A DNA stretch of 64,000 nucleotides, from the NCBI GenBank assembly GCA_020725555.1, contig DYEU01000016.1:147610-211609 (forward strand), read 5' to 3'. A model generated the notes under the pieces. That model was not told the DNA's origin. It ran no database searches and was given only the letters and a program-made list of their open reading frames with translations. The stretch comes from Desulfatibacillum sp. (GTDB taxonomy: Bacteria > Desulfobacterota > Desulfobacteria > Desulfobacterales > SpSt-501). The first letter of the stretch is position 1; each line of letters begins with the position of its first letter. Made by a program: the position numbers and the translations under genes. Below are positions 26,957-34,856 of the stretch, one piece after another.

Positions 26957-27792
26957 ATGGCTTCCGCAAACCGCTCGAGCTCGCCGCGCGTCTGCCGGGC
27001 GACCTCTTCCAGGCCCGCGGGGTCGAGCCCCAGGCGCTCGAGGGCCTCGGCGGAGGCCTCGGGCGGGGCCGCACCCCGGGCTTCGGCCTCGAGCCGCCCG
27101 CCGACGGCGTTTGCCACGTGGACGATGTCGCTCACGAGGCAGCTTCCTTCGCAGGACTCCGGCTCGTGGTGCAGCCGGACCGCGCGCACGAGCTCCGGCG
27201 GCAGCGACCAAGCCTCGAGCACCTTCCCCCCGACCGCCGCGTGGTTCACGCCCAGGACGACCGTCTCGGCGACATCGAAGGAGAGCCCCTTGGCGACCAG
27301 GGCCTCGATCCGCCCGAGTTCCTCCCGCACAAAGCGGCCGAGCACGAGCTTGCCCACGTCGTGGAGCAGGGCCGCGGTGAAGACGGCGTCGCCCCCGGGG
27401 ATGTCGAGGTGGGCGATGAGGCGGTCGGCGGCGACGGAGACGGCGACCGAGTGGCGCCAGAGCCCCCCGCGGGGAAGGTCGTAGCCGGCAAGCGGCTCTC
27501 TCATCAGCCCGCTCACGCTGAGGGTCATGACGAGGCGGAGCAGCCGCTTCCAGCCCAAAAGCAGCACCGCCTGCCGGACCGAGCCGACGCGGGCGGGCAG
27601 CCCGAAGTAGGCGGAGTTCGTGAGCTTGAGGAGGTCCGCCGTCAGCCCCGGGTCGTAACGCAGGACCTCCTCGATGCGGCGCGTGTCCGCCGCGGGGTCG
27701 GAGAGAAGCGGCAAAAGCCGCGCCGCCGTGGCCGGCATGGCGGGAAGCGACCGGATGCGGCCGACGAGGGCCGCGAGCGTTTTCTCGTCCAT
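26953..27792 (-). CDS. HDOD-domain protein
   Basis: 279 residues forming a single HDOD domain: RSLPAMPATAARLLPLLSDP, IEEVLRYDPGLTADLLKLTNSAYFG, VRQAVLLLGWKRL, then LLHDVGKLVL, NHAAVGGKVLEAWSLPPELV and VRLHHEPE. HDOD proteins are non-catalytic relatives of HD phosphohydrolases used as signalling or regulatory modules, often in motility or stress circuits. No receiver or GGDEF domain is fused to it. The 3' end overlaps the convergent radical SAM gene by 4 bp. A ribosome-binding site is hidden in CCGGAGGG upstream of the ATG at 27792. Partner unknown. Confidence 0.88.
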   Translation of the reverse strand: MDEKTLAALVGRIRSLPAMPATAARLLPLLSDPAADTRRIEEVLRYDPGLTADLLKLTNSAYFGLPARVGSVRQAVLLLGWKRLLRLVMTLSVSGLMREPLAGYDLPRGGLWRHSVAVSVAADRLIAHLDIPGGDAVFTAALLHDVGKLVLGRFVREELGRIEALVAKGLSFDVAETVVLGVNHAAVGGKVLEAWSLPPELVRAVRLHHEPESCEGSCLVSDIVHVANAVGGRLEAEARGAAPPEASAEALERLGLDPAGLEEVARQTRGELERFAEAI

Positions 27793-27889
27793 GGGGACCG
27801 GGAACCCTCCGGGGAGGCGGCGCAGCGGGGCTCACCCCCCCTCTTCCGGTCCTCATCGGCCAAAACGGGCCCGGACTTGAGTCCGCCTC

Positions 27890-28993
27890 TCAGTCGCCGA
27901 AGCTGATCCCGAGGTCGCGGGCGGTCTGGACGGTGTCGCCGTCCACGGGGACGGTCTTCATGCGGCGGATCCCGGCGGAGAGGGGCACGTAGCGCACCTC
28001 CGGCGGGTTGAGGGAGACCATGACGCCGCTTTGGCCCGCGGCGAGCGCGCGCACGGCGGCGGCGCCGAAGCGCAGGGCGAGCAACCGGTCGTTGGCGGTC
28101 GGCCGGCCCCCGCGCAGGAGGTGCCCCAGCACCACGGCGCGGGACTCCTTGCCCGTCAGACGCGCAAGCTCCGCGCTGATCTTCTCGCCCACACCGCCCA
28201 GGCGCTCGGGCCGGCCGGCGGCGGCGGGCTCCTGCAGCGTGAGCCCCCCGCCGCGGGGCCGGGCACCCTCGGCCGCGACGACGATCGAAAAACGCCTGCC
28301 GCTGCGCTCGCGCGCGGCGATCTTTTCGGCCACGCGCTCGATCGTGTAGGGGATCTCCGGGATGAGGATCGCATCCGCCGAGGCCGCGACCCCGGCATGG
28401 AGCGCGATCCAGCCCGCGTAGCGCCCCATCACCTCGACCACGAGAACCCGCTGGTGGGACTCGGCGGTGGAGTGGAGCCGGTCGATGCACTCGGTGGCGA
28501 ACTCGACCGCGGTGTCGAAGCCGAAGGTGACGACCGTCTGGTCGAGGTCGTTGTCGATCGTCTTGGGCACCCCCACGACCCGGAGCCCCTTGCCGGCGAG
28601 GACGTGGGCGATCTCGAGGGAGCCGTCCCCGCCGATCGCGACCAGGGCGTCGAGGCGCTCCTCGCGGAAGCGGGCGACGAGCTCGTCGCTGCGGTCCCGC
28701 TCGACGGTCCCCCCGCCGGGCGCCGGCGTGGGGTAGCGCAGCGGGTTGCCGCGGTTGGTCGTCCCCAGGATGGTCCCCCCCAGATGGGTGAGGCCGCGCA
28801 CGGCGTCGCGGTCGAGCGCGACCAGCCCGCCGCGGGGGTCGCTTGCCGGGTCGAGCAGGCCGTTGTAGCCGTCGCGGATGCCGACGCAGCTCCAGCCCCG
28901 GCGGAGCGCGGAAAGCACGACCGCGCGGATGACGGCGTTCAGGCCGGGGGCGTCCCCCCCGCCGGTGGAGACGGCGAGCCTGCGGATGGTCAT
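27890..28993 (-). CDS. 6-phosphofructokinase (mixed ATP/PPi-type signature)
   Basis: 367 residues. It phosphorylates fructose-6-phosphate in glycolysis. Motifs: STGGGDAPGLNAVIR (N-terminus), AIGGDGSLE with G124, and VPKTIDNDLDQT with K144, then VEVMGRYAGWIA and LGHLLRGGRPTANDR. At the two positions that separate the donors (E. coli 104 and 124) it has Gly plus Lys. Gly at the first favours ATP, whereas Lys at the second is shared with PPi enzymes; this combination is known in group III kinases such as the Streptomyces ATP-dependent enzyme. Probably ATP-dependent. Start at 28993 follows GAGGAGG. It is downstream of a second phosphofructokinase gene by 26 bp and is very likely in the same operon. 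Confidence 0.93.
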   Translation of the reverse strand: MTIRRLAVSTGGGDAPGLNAVIRAVVLSALRRGWSCVGIRDGYNGLLDPASDPRGGLVALDRDAVRGLTHLGGTILGTTNRGNPLRYPTPAPGGGTVERDRSDELVARFREERLDALVAIGGDGSLEIAHVLAGKGLRVVGVPKTIDNDLDQTVVTFGFDTAVEFATECIDRLHSTAESHQRVLVVEVMGRYAGWIALHAGVAASADAILIPEIPYTIERVAEKIAARERSGRRFSIVVAAEGARPRGGGLTLQEPAAAGRPERLGGVGEKISAELARLTGKESRAVVLGHLLRGGRPTANDRLLALRFGAAAVRALAAGQSGVMVSLNPPEVRYVPLSAGIRRMKTVPVDGDTVQTARDLGISFGD

Positions 28994-29019
28994 GGGAGGC
29001 CTCCTCTGGGTCTGCCGGC

Positions 29020-30309
29020 TCAGCGCATCTCCCGGGGCTGGCCCGTGCTGGTCAGCACACTGCTCCAGACCCAGCTGTCGGGGTCGACCTTCTTGCGCTC
29101 GGAGACGGCGAGCGGGATCGGGACCAGGGTGAAGGTCCGCAGCCAGTAGCCCACCACCAGGTTCGTGTACCCGGCGAGGCCGGCATGCACGGCGTTCTGG
29201 CCGAGCAGCAGGCAGAAGGCCGAGTCGTGGGGGTTCGCCGGGACCCCGCGGATGGCGTAGCTCGGGTCGATGTACTTGAGGTTGATCTCGAGGCCGCGGC
29301 CGCGGAAATGCTCGAGGATGCGGTCGCGCAGGAAGGGGCCGATGTCCATGAGCTTCACGTTGCCCGAGGCGTCGCGCTCGCCGCTGACGCCGGTGAGCTC
29401 CTGGCCGGCCCCCTCGGCCACCACGATCACGGCGTGGCCGCTCTGCGCGAGCCGCTCCTCGAGCGCGCGGAAGAGGGCCTCGAGCCCGAAGGGCACCTCG
29501 GGGATGAGGCAGAAATTGACGTCGCTGCGGGCAAGCGTCGCGAACACGGCGATGAACCCGGATTCCCGGCCCATGAGCTTGACGAGCCCCACGCCGTTTC
29601 GTGCGCCCTTGGCCTCGCTGTGGGCGGCGTCGATCACGCCCACGGCGCGGGAGACCGCGGTCTCGAAGCCGAAGGAACGCTCGACGTAGGAGATGTCGTT
29701 GTCGATCGTCTTGGGGATCCCGACCACGGCGATCTTCAGGCCCCGGCGGCGGATTTCGCCGGCGATCGCCTGCGCGCCGCGCAGGGTCCCGTCCCCGCCC
29801 ACGGTGAAGAGGATGCCGACGTTCATGCGGTCCAGGGTGTCGACCATCTCCTCCACGTCCTGGTGGCCGCGCGAGGAGCCGAGCACGGTGCCCCCGTACT
29901 CGTGAATGCGGCTCACCGCCGCGGGGGTGAGCTCGACCGGGACGTGGCCGTAGCGGTAGCTGAGCCCCTCGTAGCCGTAAGGGAAGCCGAAGACGGTCTT
30001 CACGCCGTAGTTGTGGTAGAGGCTCAGGACCACGGCGCGGATGACGTCGTTCAGGCCGGGGCAGAGCCCGCCGCAGGTGACGATGCCGCATTTCAGCTTG
30101 GAGGGGTCGAAGTAGATCCGCCCGCGGGGGCCGGCCTTTTCGAAGGCCAGCGGCGCCCCGAAGGTCTCGATCTGGCGGCGGATGTCCTCGGGCACCGGGC
30201 TGAGAACCACCTGGTCCCGTTCGGCGACGAACTGAACGCCCTTCACCGGCGAGTCGATGCGGCAGGCTCCGAGCCGCTCGACCTGCAGGTCCTCGGGTGT
30301 GAGATCCAT
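29020..30309 (-). CDS. 6-phosphofructokinase, long form (group II/X-like)
   Basis: 429 residues, longer than typical bacterial PfkA because of an about 70-residue N-terminal extension. Motifs: CGIVTCGGLCPGLNDVIRAVV, GYEGLSYRYG, VGGDGTLRGAQAI, IPKTIDNDISYVERSFGFETAV, and VKLMGRESGFIAVFA. The GGDGT plus PKTIDND combination indicates ATP as the likely donor in the long, plant/trypanosome-like clade. Start at 30309 is favoured because GGGGAGG lies 7 bases upstream of it but only 1 base before the ATG at 30315. It precedes the second phosphofructokinase by 26 bp on the same strand; the two may form an ATP/PPi or isoform pair. Confidence 0.92.
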   Translation of the reverse strand: MDLTPEDLQVERLGACRIDSPVKGVQFVAERDQVVLSPVPEDIRRQIETFGAPLAFEKAGPRGRIYFDPSKLKCGIVTCGGLCPGLNDVIRAVVLSLYHNYGVKTVFGFPYGYEGLSYRYGHVPVELTPAAVSRIHEYGGTVLGSSRGHQDVEEMVDTLDRMNVGILFTVGGDGTLRGAQAIAGEIRRRGLKIAVVGIPKTIDNDISYVERSFGFETAVSRAVGVIDAAHSEAKGARNGVGLVKLMGRESGFIAVFATLARSDVNFCLIPEVPFGLEALFRALEERLAQSGHAVIVVAEGAGQELTGVSGERDASGNVKLMDIGPFLRDRILEHFRGRGLEINLKYIDPSYAIRGVPANPHDSAFCLLLGQNAVHAGLAGYTNLVVGYWLRTFTLVPIPLAVSERKKVDPDSWVWSSVLTSTGQPREMR

Positions 30310-30410
30310 CGGCATGCCTCCCCGCGAAACGGCGCTGTCCCCCCCTTCAACCACGGCCTCCCGCAGCCGTCAAGGGAGCCGCGCCGCCACCCCGGCCGGG
30401 GCCGCGGGTC

Positions 30411-30438
30411 TTGACAACCCCGGAGTGCGATTTAACAT
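30411..30438 (+). promoter_or_regulatory. Sigma-70-like promoter of the small secreted protein gene
   Basis: Perfect TTGACA at 30411-30416, 16-base spacer, TAACAT at 30433-30438. It lies in the divergent gap between the long phosphofructokinase and the secreted protein, followed by a leader of about 90 bases. Confidence 0.6.
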
Positions 30439-30535
30439 CCTGTTATCCATGAGTTATTTTCATACCCCCGCGGCGCCTGGCAACCCACGCGTCGGGGGGT
30501 GCCATGTCCTCGCACCCGGAAAGGAGGGAAAGACC

Positions 30536-30958
30536 ATGAAGCGATGGATGGCCGTGACGAGCGTCATCGCGATCGGGCTCTTCTTCCTGGCCGCCTCCGC
30601 GGCGAGCGCCGCGGACCTGCCGGCCAAGCAAAAAACGGCCCAGGGGATCGAGTTCCTCTCCGGCGGGGTCGGCAAGGACGAGCGCGAAGCGCTGCAGGCG
30701 CAGTTCAAGGGGTTCAACACGCGCCTCGTCTTCGCCGACGGCACGGGGAAGTACCTGGCCGCGGTTGCGGTCCGGATCACCGACGCGAAGGGCAAAGCCG
30801 TGCTCGAGACCACGACCCAGGGCCCCTGGCTCCTTGCGAACCTGCCCGCCGGAGGCTACGAGGTGAAGGCGGCCTACCAGGGCCGGGAGCTCACGCGCCG
30901 CATCCAGGTCGGATCCGAGCCGGTGACGGCCCTCTTCCAGTGGAAGGTTGGGCGCTGA
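30536..30958 (+). CDS. Small secreted beta-sandwich protein (carboxypeptidase regulatory-like)
   Basis: 140 residues. A clear Sec signal peptide (MKRWM, hydrophobic core, cut after ASAASA about residue 25) points to the periplasm. The rest (LVFADGTGKYLAAVAVRITDAKG, GPWLLANLPAGGYEVKAAYQGRE) resembles the carboxypeptidase regulatory-like or prealbumin-type beta-sandwich found in surface and adhesion proteins. The function is unknown. It has its own strong promoter, an excellent ribosome site (AAGGAGG) and a strong terminator, so it is a highly expressed single-gene unit, independent of the phosphofructokinase genes. Confidence 0.75.
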   Translation: MKRWMAVTSVIAIGLFFLAASAASAADLPAKQKTAQGIEFLSGGVGKDEREALQAQFKGFNTRLVFADGTGKYLAAVAVRITDAKGKAVLETTTQGPWLLANLPAGGYEVKAAYQGRELTRRIQVGSEPVTALFQWKVGR

Positions 30959-30981
30959 CCGCACCCCCTTCCGCGCCACCC

Positions 30982-31015
30982 CGCAGCCCCGCCGCAAGGC
31001 GGGGCTGCGTGTTTT
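30982..31015 (+). terminator. Rho-independent terminator
   Basis: 12-bp perfect stem CGCAGCCCCGCC / GGCGGGGCTGCG (30982-30993 and 30998-31009) closed by a GCAA tetraloop, followed by TGTTTT. It ends the secreted-protein transcript; on the other strand it lies just after the stop of the DUF6125-like gene and may work there too. Confidence 0.9.
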
Positions 31016-31030
31016 GCGCCGCAGCCGGGG

Positions 31031-31816
31031 TCACGGCTCCCGCAGGGTGAAGCGCCAGGCGCACCACCACGCTTCGGGATGGGGGTCGGGCGGGCAGCCG
31101 AGGCACTCGGTCACGATGCGCTCGTCGATTGCGCGCGCAAAGTAGGTGTACTCGACGAGCCCCGCCGACTTGCAGGGGTAGTCGGGGAGGCCTTTCCTCT
31201 TGCGCGCGGACTGCACGCGGCATTCCTCCATGCGGAAGACGAGCCGATCGGGCCCCTCCTCCTCGAAGGACTGCACGTTGATGCGGGCGTAGATGCGCCA
31301 GGCGAGCGCCTGCTTCAGGCCGGCGAGCCCCGGCCGCTCGGGGAGCCCGAGCAGGCGCTTGATGGACCAGGCCTCGAGCGGCGAAAACTGCGCCCAGACC
31401 GAGTCGTTGCAGCGCTTGGCGTCGTTCATCCCGTGGGCGAACTCGACCGCCTGGAACCAGACCCCGTCGCCGGCGAGCCAGTTCGCGCAGAGGCCGTCCA
31501 CGAGCGCATCGAGGGCGTCCTCCTCCATCTCGAGGAGCGGCCGCGGCAGCCCCTGCTCGAGCGGAAAGCCGAGCGTGCGCGCGAGCCGTTGCAGCTGGAT
31601 CGCGAGGCTTCGGCTCCAGGCGGCCTCGAGGGCCTCGAGCGCCCGGACCATCCCCAGCTGGTGGCGCACCTCGGTGAACCAAAGCCCGTGGTGCAGGGCG
31701 CTGCGGTGGATCACGTCGAGGAGAAAGCGCACCCGCCCCGCGCGGTCGAGTCCTTCCCCCGGCCGGGATGCGCCTCCGCGCGGCCCGACGCGGTTGCCGG
31801 CATCTTGTTCGTTCAC
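31031..31816 (-). CDS. DUF6125-like cytosolic protein
   Basis: 261 residues, no signal peptide, no membrane helix. It resembles the DUF6125 proteins of deltaproteobacteria, recalled from family knowledge: LHHGLWFTEVRHQLGMVRALEALE near the start, FAHGMNDAKRC in the middle and a Cys/Trp-rich end (ITDR... ECLGCPPDPHPEAWWCAWRF). The conserved Cys positions (C in MEECR, C in YPCKS, C in LGCPP, C in WWCAW) suggest metal or cluster binding. Function unknown. The gene lies 36 bp upstream of the HMG-CoA-lyase-like gene in reverse orientation terms (same strand, downstream of it) and may belong to its operon. Confidence 0.65.
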   Translation of the reverse strand: MNEQDAGNRVGPRGGASRPGEGLDRAGRVRFLLDVIHRSALHHGLWFTEVRHQLGMVRALEALEAAWSRSLAIQLQRLARTLGFPLEQGLPRPLLEMEEDALDALVDGLCANWLAGDGVWFQAVEFAHGMNDAKRCNDSVWAQFSPLEAWSIKRLLGLPERPGLAGLKQALAWRIYARINVQSFEEEGPDRLVFRMEECRVQSARKRKGLPDYPCKSAGLVEYTYFARAIDERIVTECLGCPPDPHPEAWWCAWRFTLREP

Positions 31817-31852
31817 CCTCCCTCTCCTTTCGCGCCTCGCCCCCCGGGCCCT

Positions 31853-33019
31853 TCAGCGGCCCATGCCCGGCGGCAGAACGGCCGTCGCGCTCCAGTCGGC
31901 GGGGAACTTCTGCCCCGGGGATTCGCCCAGTTTTTCCTTGAGCTTCTTCAGCCCGGGCCGGGAAAACTCCGGGTGCCCCGCCTTTTCCGTGCGGCCGTTC
32001 ACCACGGCCTCGCTGCGCAGCCGGTGGCCGACCGTGCGCTCCATCTGCCGCCCCAGCCAGAGGACGCGGTCGACGTCGTAGCCGTGCGCGATCCCCATCT
32101 CGTCGATCTGGACGAGGAGGTCCTCGAGGCAGACGAGCCCCACGTAGCGCGGGTCGCGGTAGTAGTACTCCCCGGTCCCGGGGACGGGGCAGTCGTCGAG
32201 GAAGTTCGCCGGCTGGCCGCCCATGCCGCCGAGGGTGGCCTCGAAATGGGTGATCCCCGCCTGGAGCGCGGCGAGCACCGAGGCCGCGGCCACGCGCTTG
32301 GTCTCGTGGAAGTGGGCGATGTGGAGGCGGGTGTCGGGCAGCGCATCGAGGATCATCGAGAAGTAGCGGTAGACCTCGGGGGCCGAGGCGCTGCCGTCGT
32401 GGTCGGCGTGCTCGATGTCGGTGGCCCCGATCGAGAGCCAGCGCCGGGTGAACTCGACGGCGTCCTTGAGCTCGGTCGCCCCGGCGATCGGACTTCCCCA
32501 GATCGTGCTCACCGTGCCGCACATCTGCATCCCGGCGTCGCGGCACTTGCGGGTCGCCCGCTCGGCCTCCTTCCAGTACTGCGGCAGCGTGCAGCCGGAG
32601 TTGGCGAAGTGGTGCTCCTCCTCGGTCGAGACCATCATGAGGCAGCGGTCCGGGCCGATCCCCTTGCGGCGCAGCTCGACGGCGCGGTCCACGGCCGCCT
32701 CGCGGATGGTCACGGCGGTGATGCAGACGGCGTCGGGGTCGATGCCGCGCTTGCGGCAGCGCTCGCGGAACCGCTCGCCCTTCAGGTGGGCGAGCACCTC
32801 CTCGGCGTCGCGGAACTGCGGCATGAGGTAGGGGTTGCCGAGGTTGGTCACCTCGATGTTCCGGCAGCCGGCGAAGATCATCTCTTCGGCGTAGAAGATC
32901 TTCGCCCGGGTGGAGATGAACTTTTCGATGTGCTGGAACCCGTCGCGGACGGTGATGTCCCCGATCGTCACCTTGCGCGGCATGCGGGGGAAGATCTTCC
33001 AGTAGTCGTACTCGGTCAT
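31853..33019 (-). CDS. HMG-CoA lyase/homocitrate synthase-like (DRE-TIM) enzyme
   Basis: 388 residues of the DRE-TIM metallolyase family. The metal-site opening is TIGDITVRDGFQH, then NIEVTNLGNP, ATDIEHADHDGS and the metal His pair HIAHFHETK, ending with LGGMGGQP. Relatives cleave or form C-C bonds next to a carboxylate, for example HMG-CoA lyase, isopropylmalate synthase and 4-hydroxy-2-oxovalerate aldolase. Here the neighbours (crotonase, IcmF, thiolase) suggest a 3-hydroxy-acyl-CoA lyase. It has a long C-terminal tail (about 310-388) not present in HMG-CoA lyase itself. Start at 33019 is preceded by AAAGGAG. It is 36 bp from the crotonase gene upstream, same operon. Confidence 0.85.
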   Translation of the reverse strand: MTEYDYWKIFPRMPRKVTIGDITVRDGFQHIEKFISTRAKIFYAEEMIFAGCRNIEVTNLGNPYLMPQFRDAEEVLAHLKGERFRERCRKRGIDPDAVCITAVTIREAAVDRAVELRRKGIGPDRCLMMVSTEEEHHFANSGCTLPQYWKEAERATRKCRDAGMQMCGTVSTIWGSPIAGATELKDAVEFTRRWLSIGATDIEHADHDGSASAPEVYRYFSMILDALPDTRLHIAHFHETKRVAAASVLAALQAGITHFEATLGGMGGQPANFLDDCPVPGTGEYYYRDPRYVGLVCLEDLLVQIDEMGIAHGYDVDRVLWLGRQMERTVGHRLRSEAVVNGRTEKAGHPEFSRPGLKKLKEKLGESPGQKFPADWSATAVLPPGMGR

Positions 33020-33055
33020 CGAACGGCTCCTTTCGTCTTGTCGGCTCGGGTACGG

Positions 33056-33838
33056 CTATCGCCCCTTGTAGACGGGTTTGCGCTTCTCGCGGAAGGCGGC
33101 AAGGCCCTCGAGGCGGTCCTCGGTGGGGATGCAGACCCAGTAGGCGTTCGACTCGATCGCCAGGCCCGTGGCGAGATCGGTCTCCAGGCCGTGGTTGATC
33201 GCGTACTTGGCCTGCTCGATCGCGATCGGGCCGGTCTCGCAGATCATGGCGGCCATGGCGCGGCACTCCGCAAGCAGCGCCGCCGGCTCGCAGACGCGGT
33301 TCACGAGCCCGATGGCGAGCGCCTCCTCGGCGTCCACACGCCGTCCGGTGAAGATGAGCTCCTTGGCCTTGCCGCGGCCGACGAGCCGCGGCAGCCGCTG
33401 CGTGCCGCCGGCGCCCGGAATGATGGCCAGCCGCGTCTCCGTCAGCCCCAGGGTCGCGGTGCTCGCGGCGAGACGGATGTCGCAGGCGAGCGCGAGTTCG
33501 GTGCCGCCGCCCAGGGCGACCCCGTTCACGGCGGCGATCACCGGCTTGTTGAGCTGCTCGATGGCGGTGAAGAGATCGCGGATGGTGAAGATGTACTCGC
33601 GCACCTTCTCGGGCGGAAGGGTCGCGCGCTCCTTGAGATCGGCGCCCGAGCAGAACGCCTTGTCCCCCGCCCCGGTGACGAGGATGACGCGCAGGTCGCG
33701 CCGGAAACGCACCGCCTCGATCTCGCGCCGGAGCGCGTGGAGCAGGGCGAAGTTGAGCGAGTTCATCACCTCCGGCCGGTTGAGGGTGAGCGTCAGAATC
33801 CCCTCGGCCTCCTCGACCCGCAGGACATCCTCTCCCAT
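33056..33838 (-). CDS. Enoyl-CoA hydratase/isomerase (crotonase family)
   Basis: 260 residues, the standard crotonase length. It hydrates enoyl-CoA in beta-oxidation-type pathways. The CoA-site motif AFCSGADLKE and oxyanion loop NGVALGGGTELALACDIR are present, with both catalytic Glu residues: one in GGTEL and one in LTETRLAIIPGAGGTQRLP. So it should be an active hydratase rather than a bare isomerase. The start at 33838 has GGGGAGG ahead. The promoter (33948-33976) and operator (33931-33946) lie upstream in the region shared with the TetR gene. It is the first gene of the minus-strand operon crotonase-lyase-DUF6125. Confidence 0.93.
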   Translation of the reverse strand: MGEDVLRVEEAEGILTLTLNRPEVMNSLNFALLHALRREIEAVRFRRDLRVILVTGAGDKAFCSGADLKERATLPPEKVREYIFTIRDLFTAIEQLNKPVIAAVNGVALGGGTELALACDIRLAASTATLGLTETRLAIIPGAGGTQRLPRLVGRGKAKELIFTGRRVDAEEALAIGLVNRVCEPAALLAECRAMAAMICETGPIAIEQAKYAINHGLETDLATGLAIESNAYWVCIPTEDRLEGLAAFREKRKPVYKGR

Positions 33839-33879
33839 GGCACGCCTCCCCGCGTTGCGCTTTGCGAACGTTGAAGCCC

Positions 33880-33946
33880 GCTCGTTCCTTGCTCCGGCAA
33901 CGCCTCCGCAGAAAGGGATCTTCGGTGAGCGAGCGCTCGTTCGGAA
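33880..33946. promoter_or_regulatory. Operator-like site A (plus half site) for the TetR regulator
   Basis: The 16-mer GAGCGCTCGTTCGGAA at 33931-33946 is identical to one at 34065-34080 and contains the palindrome CGAGCGCTCG. A partial copy GCTCGTTC is at 33880-33887. Site A lies just downstream of the minus-strand promoter of the crotonase gene. Confidence 0.6.
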
Positions 33947-33947
33947 T

Positions 33948-33976
33948 TGCATGCCAAAAGCCGGGGACCTTGTCAA
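33948..33976 (-). promoter_or_regulatory. Sigma-70-like promoter of the crotonase operon
   Basis: On the minus strand, TTGACA at 33976-33971, then a 17-base spacer and CATGCA at 33953-33948. The operator-like 16-mer follows immediately downstream, so repressor binding would block it. Confidence 0.5.
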
Positions 33977-34024
33977 GGGCCCCGGAAGGCGGATGGGACC
34001 CGGCGGTTTGCCCGGTTCCCGCCC

Positions 34025-34051
34025 TTGACAGGGCCTTGTCCGGGGTGTAAT
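34025..34051 (+). promoter_or_regulatory. Sigma-70-like promoter of the TetR-icmF operon
   Basis: Perfect TTGACA at 34025-34030, 15-base spacer, TGTAAT at 34046-34051 (five of six). Operator-like site B follows at 34065-34080. Confidence 0.55.
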
Positions 34052-34064
34052 GGCCATTTCGATT

Positions 34065-34080
34065 GAGCGCTCGTTCGGAA
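34065..34080. promoter_or_regulatory. Operator-like site B for the TetR regulator
   Basis: GAGCGCTCGTTCGGAA, identical in all 16 bases to the site at 33931-33946 and also centred on a GAGCGCTC palindrome. It sits between the promoter and the start of the TetR gene, fitting autoregulation. Confidence 0.6.
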
Positions 34081-34124
34081 AACCGGCCGGCCGGTCTCGC
34101 CTGCGGGACCGCCCCCGAGGGAAG

Positions 34125-34856
34125 ATGCCCGCCCCCATCCGCCAAGCGACCATCCCCACCCAGGTCAAGGACCCCGATCTCGTCACGCGGCGCAGGCGGC
34201 AGATCGCCGACGCCGCCGTGCAGCTCTTCATCCGCAACGGCTTCCACAAGACCACGACGCGCCAGATCGCCCGCGCCGCCGGCATCTCGATCGGCTCGCT
34301 CTACGAGTACTTCACCTGCAAGGAGGACATCCTCTACCTCGTCTGCGAGCAGATCCACGCCGAGATGGAGCGCGGGGTCGGCCAGGCGATGGCCCACGCC
34401 TCGGGGGGCAAGGAGGCCCTCGCGGAGGTGATCCGCGAATACTTCCTCGTCTGCCACCGCATGAGCGACTTCATTTTGATGATCTACCAGCAGACCCAGT
34501 CCCTGCCCTCCCAGTGGCAGCGCCGCGTGCTCGAAAACGAGCTCCGCATCACCGGGATTCTCGTGGGCGTCCTCGCCCGGCTGGCCTCCTCGGGCGAGCT
34601 GCCGCGGCTGAACGAGCGGACGATCGAGATCCTCGCCCACAACATCGTCGTTCTCGGGCACATGTGGACGTTCCGCCGCTGGTTTCTCGCCAAGCACTAC
34701 GGCATCGAAGACTACATCCGCCTCCAGACGGCGGCCATTCTGCGGATGTGCACGGCGGGCCCGGAGGAGCCCTCCGCCTTCGCGGGGTCCGGGGCCGCCG
34801 GAGGGGGCAAGGACCCGGAGGCATCCCCGGGAGGAAGACCTCGGGAGGTCCCATGA
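34125..34856 (+). CDS. TetR-family regulator of the acyl-CoA operons
   Basis: 243 residues. The N-terminal helix-turn-helix is [48 protein letters not shown] (motifs [10 protein letters not shown] and [10 protein letters not shown], about residues 20-65). The C-terminal half is the helical ligand domain and its tail is low complexity (about 215-243). I chose the ATG at 34125, not 34050, because the promoter and operator lie between them. It overlaps icmF by ATGA, so it is translated with it. It probably represses its own operon and the divergent crotonase operon through the two 16-bp sites, with an acyl-CoA as inducer; this is inference from position. Confidence 0.85.
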   Translation: MPAPIRQATIPTQVKDPDLVTRRRRQIADAAVQLFIRNGFHKTTTRQIARAAGISIGSLYEYFTCKEDILYLVCEQIHAEMERGVGQAMAHASGGKEALAEVIREYFLVCHRMSDFILMIYQQTQSLPSQWQRRVLENELRITGILVGVLARLASSGELPRLNERTIEILAHNIVVLGHMWTFRRWFLAKHYGIEDYIRLQTAAILRMCTAGPEEPSAFAGSGAAGGGKDPEASPGGRPREVP

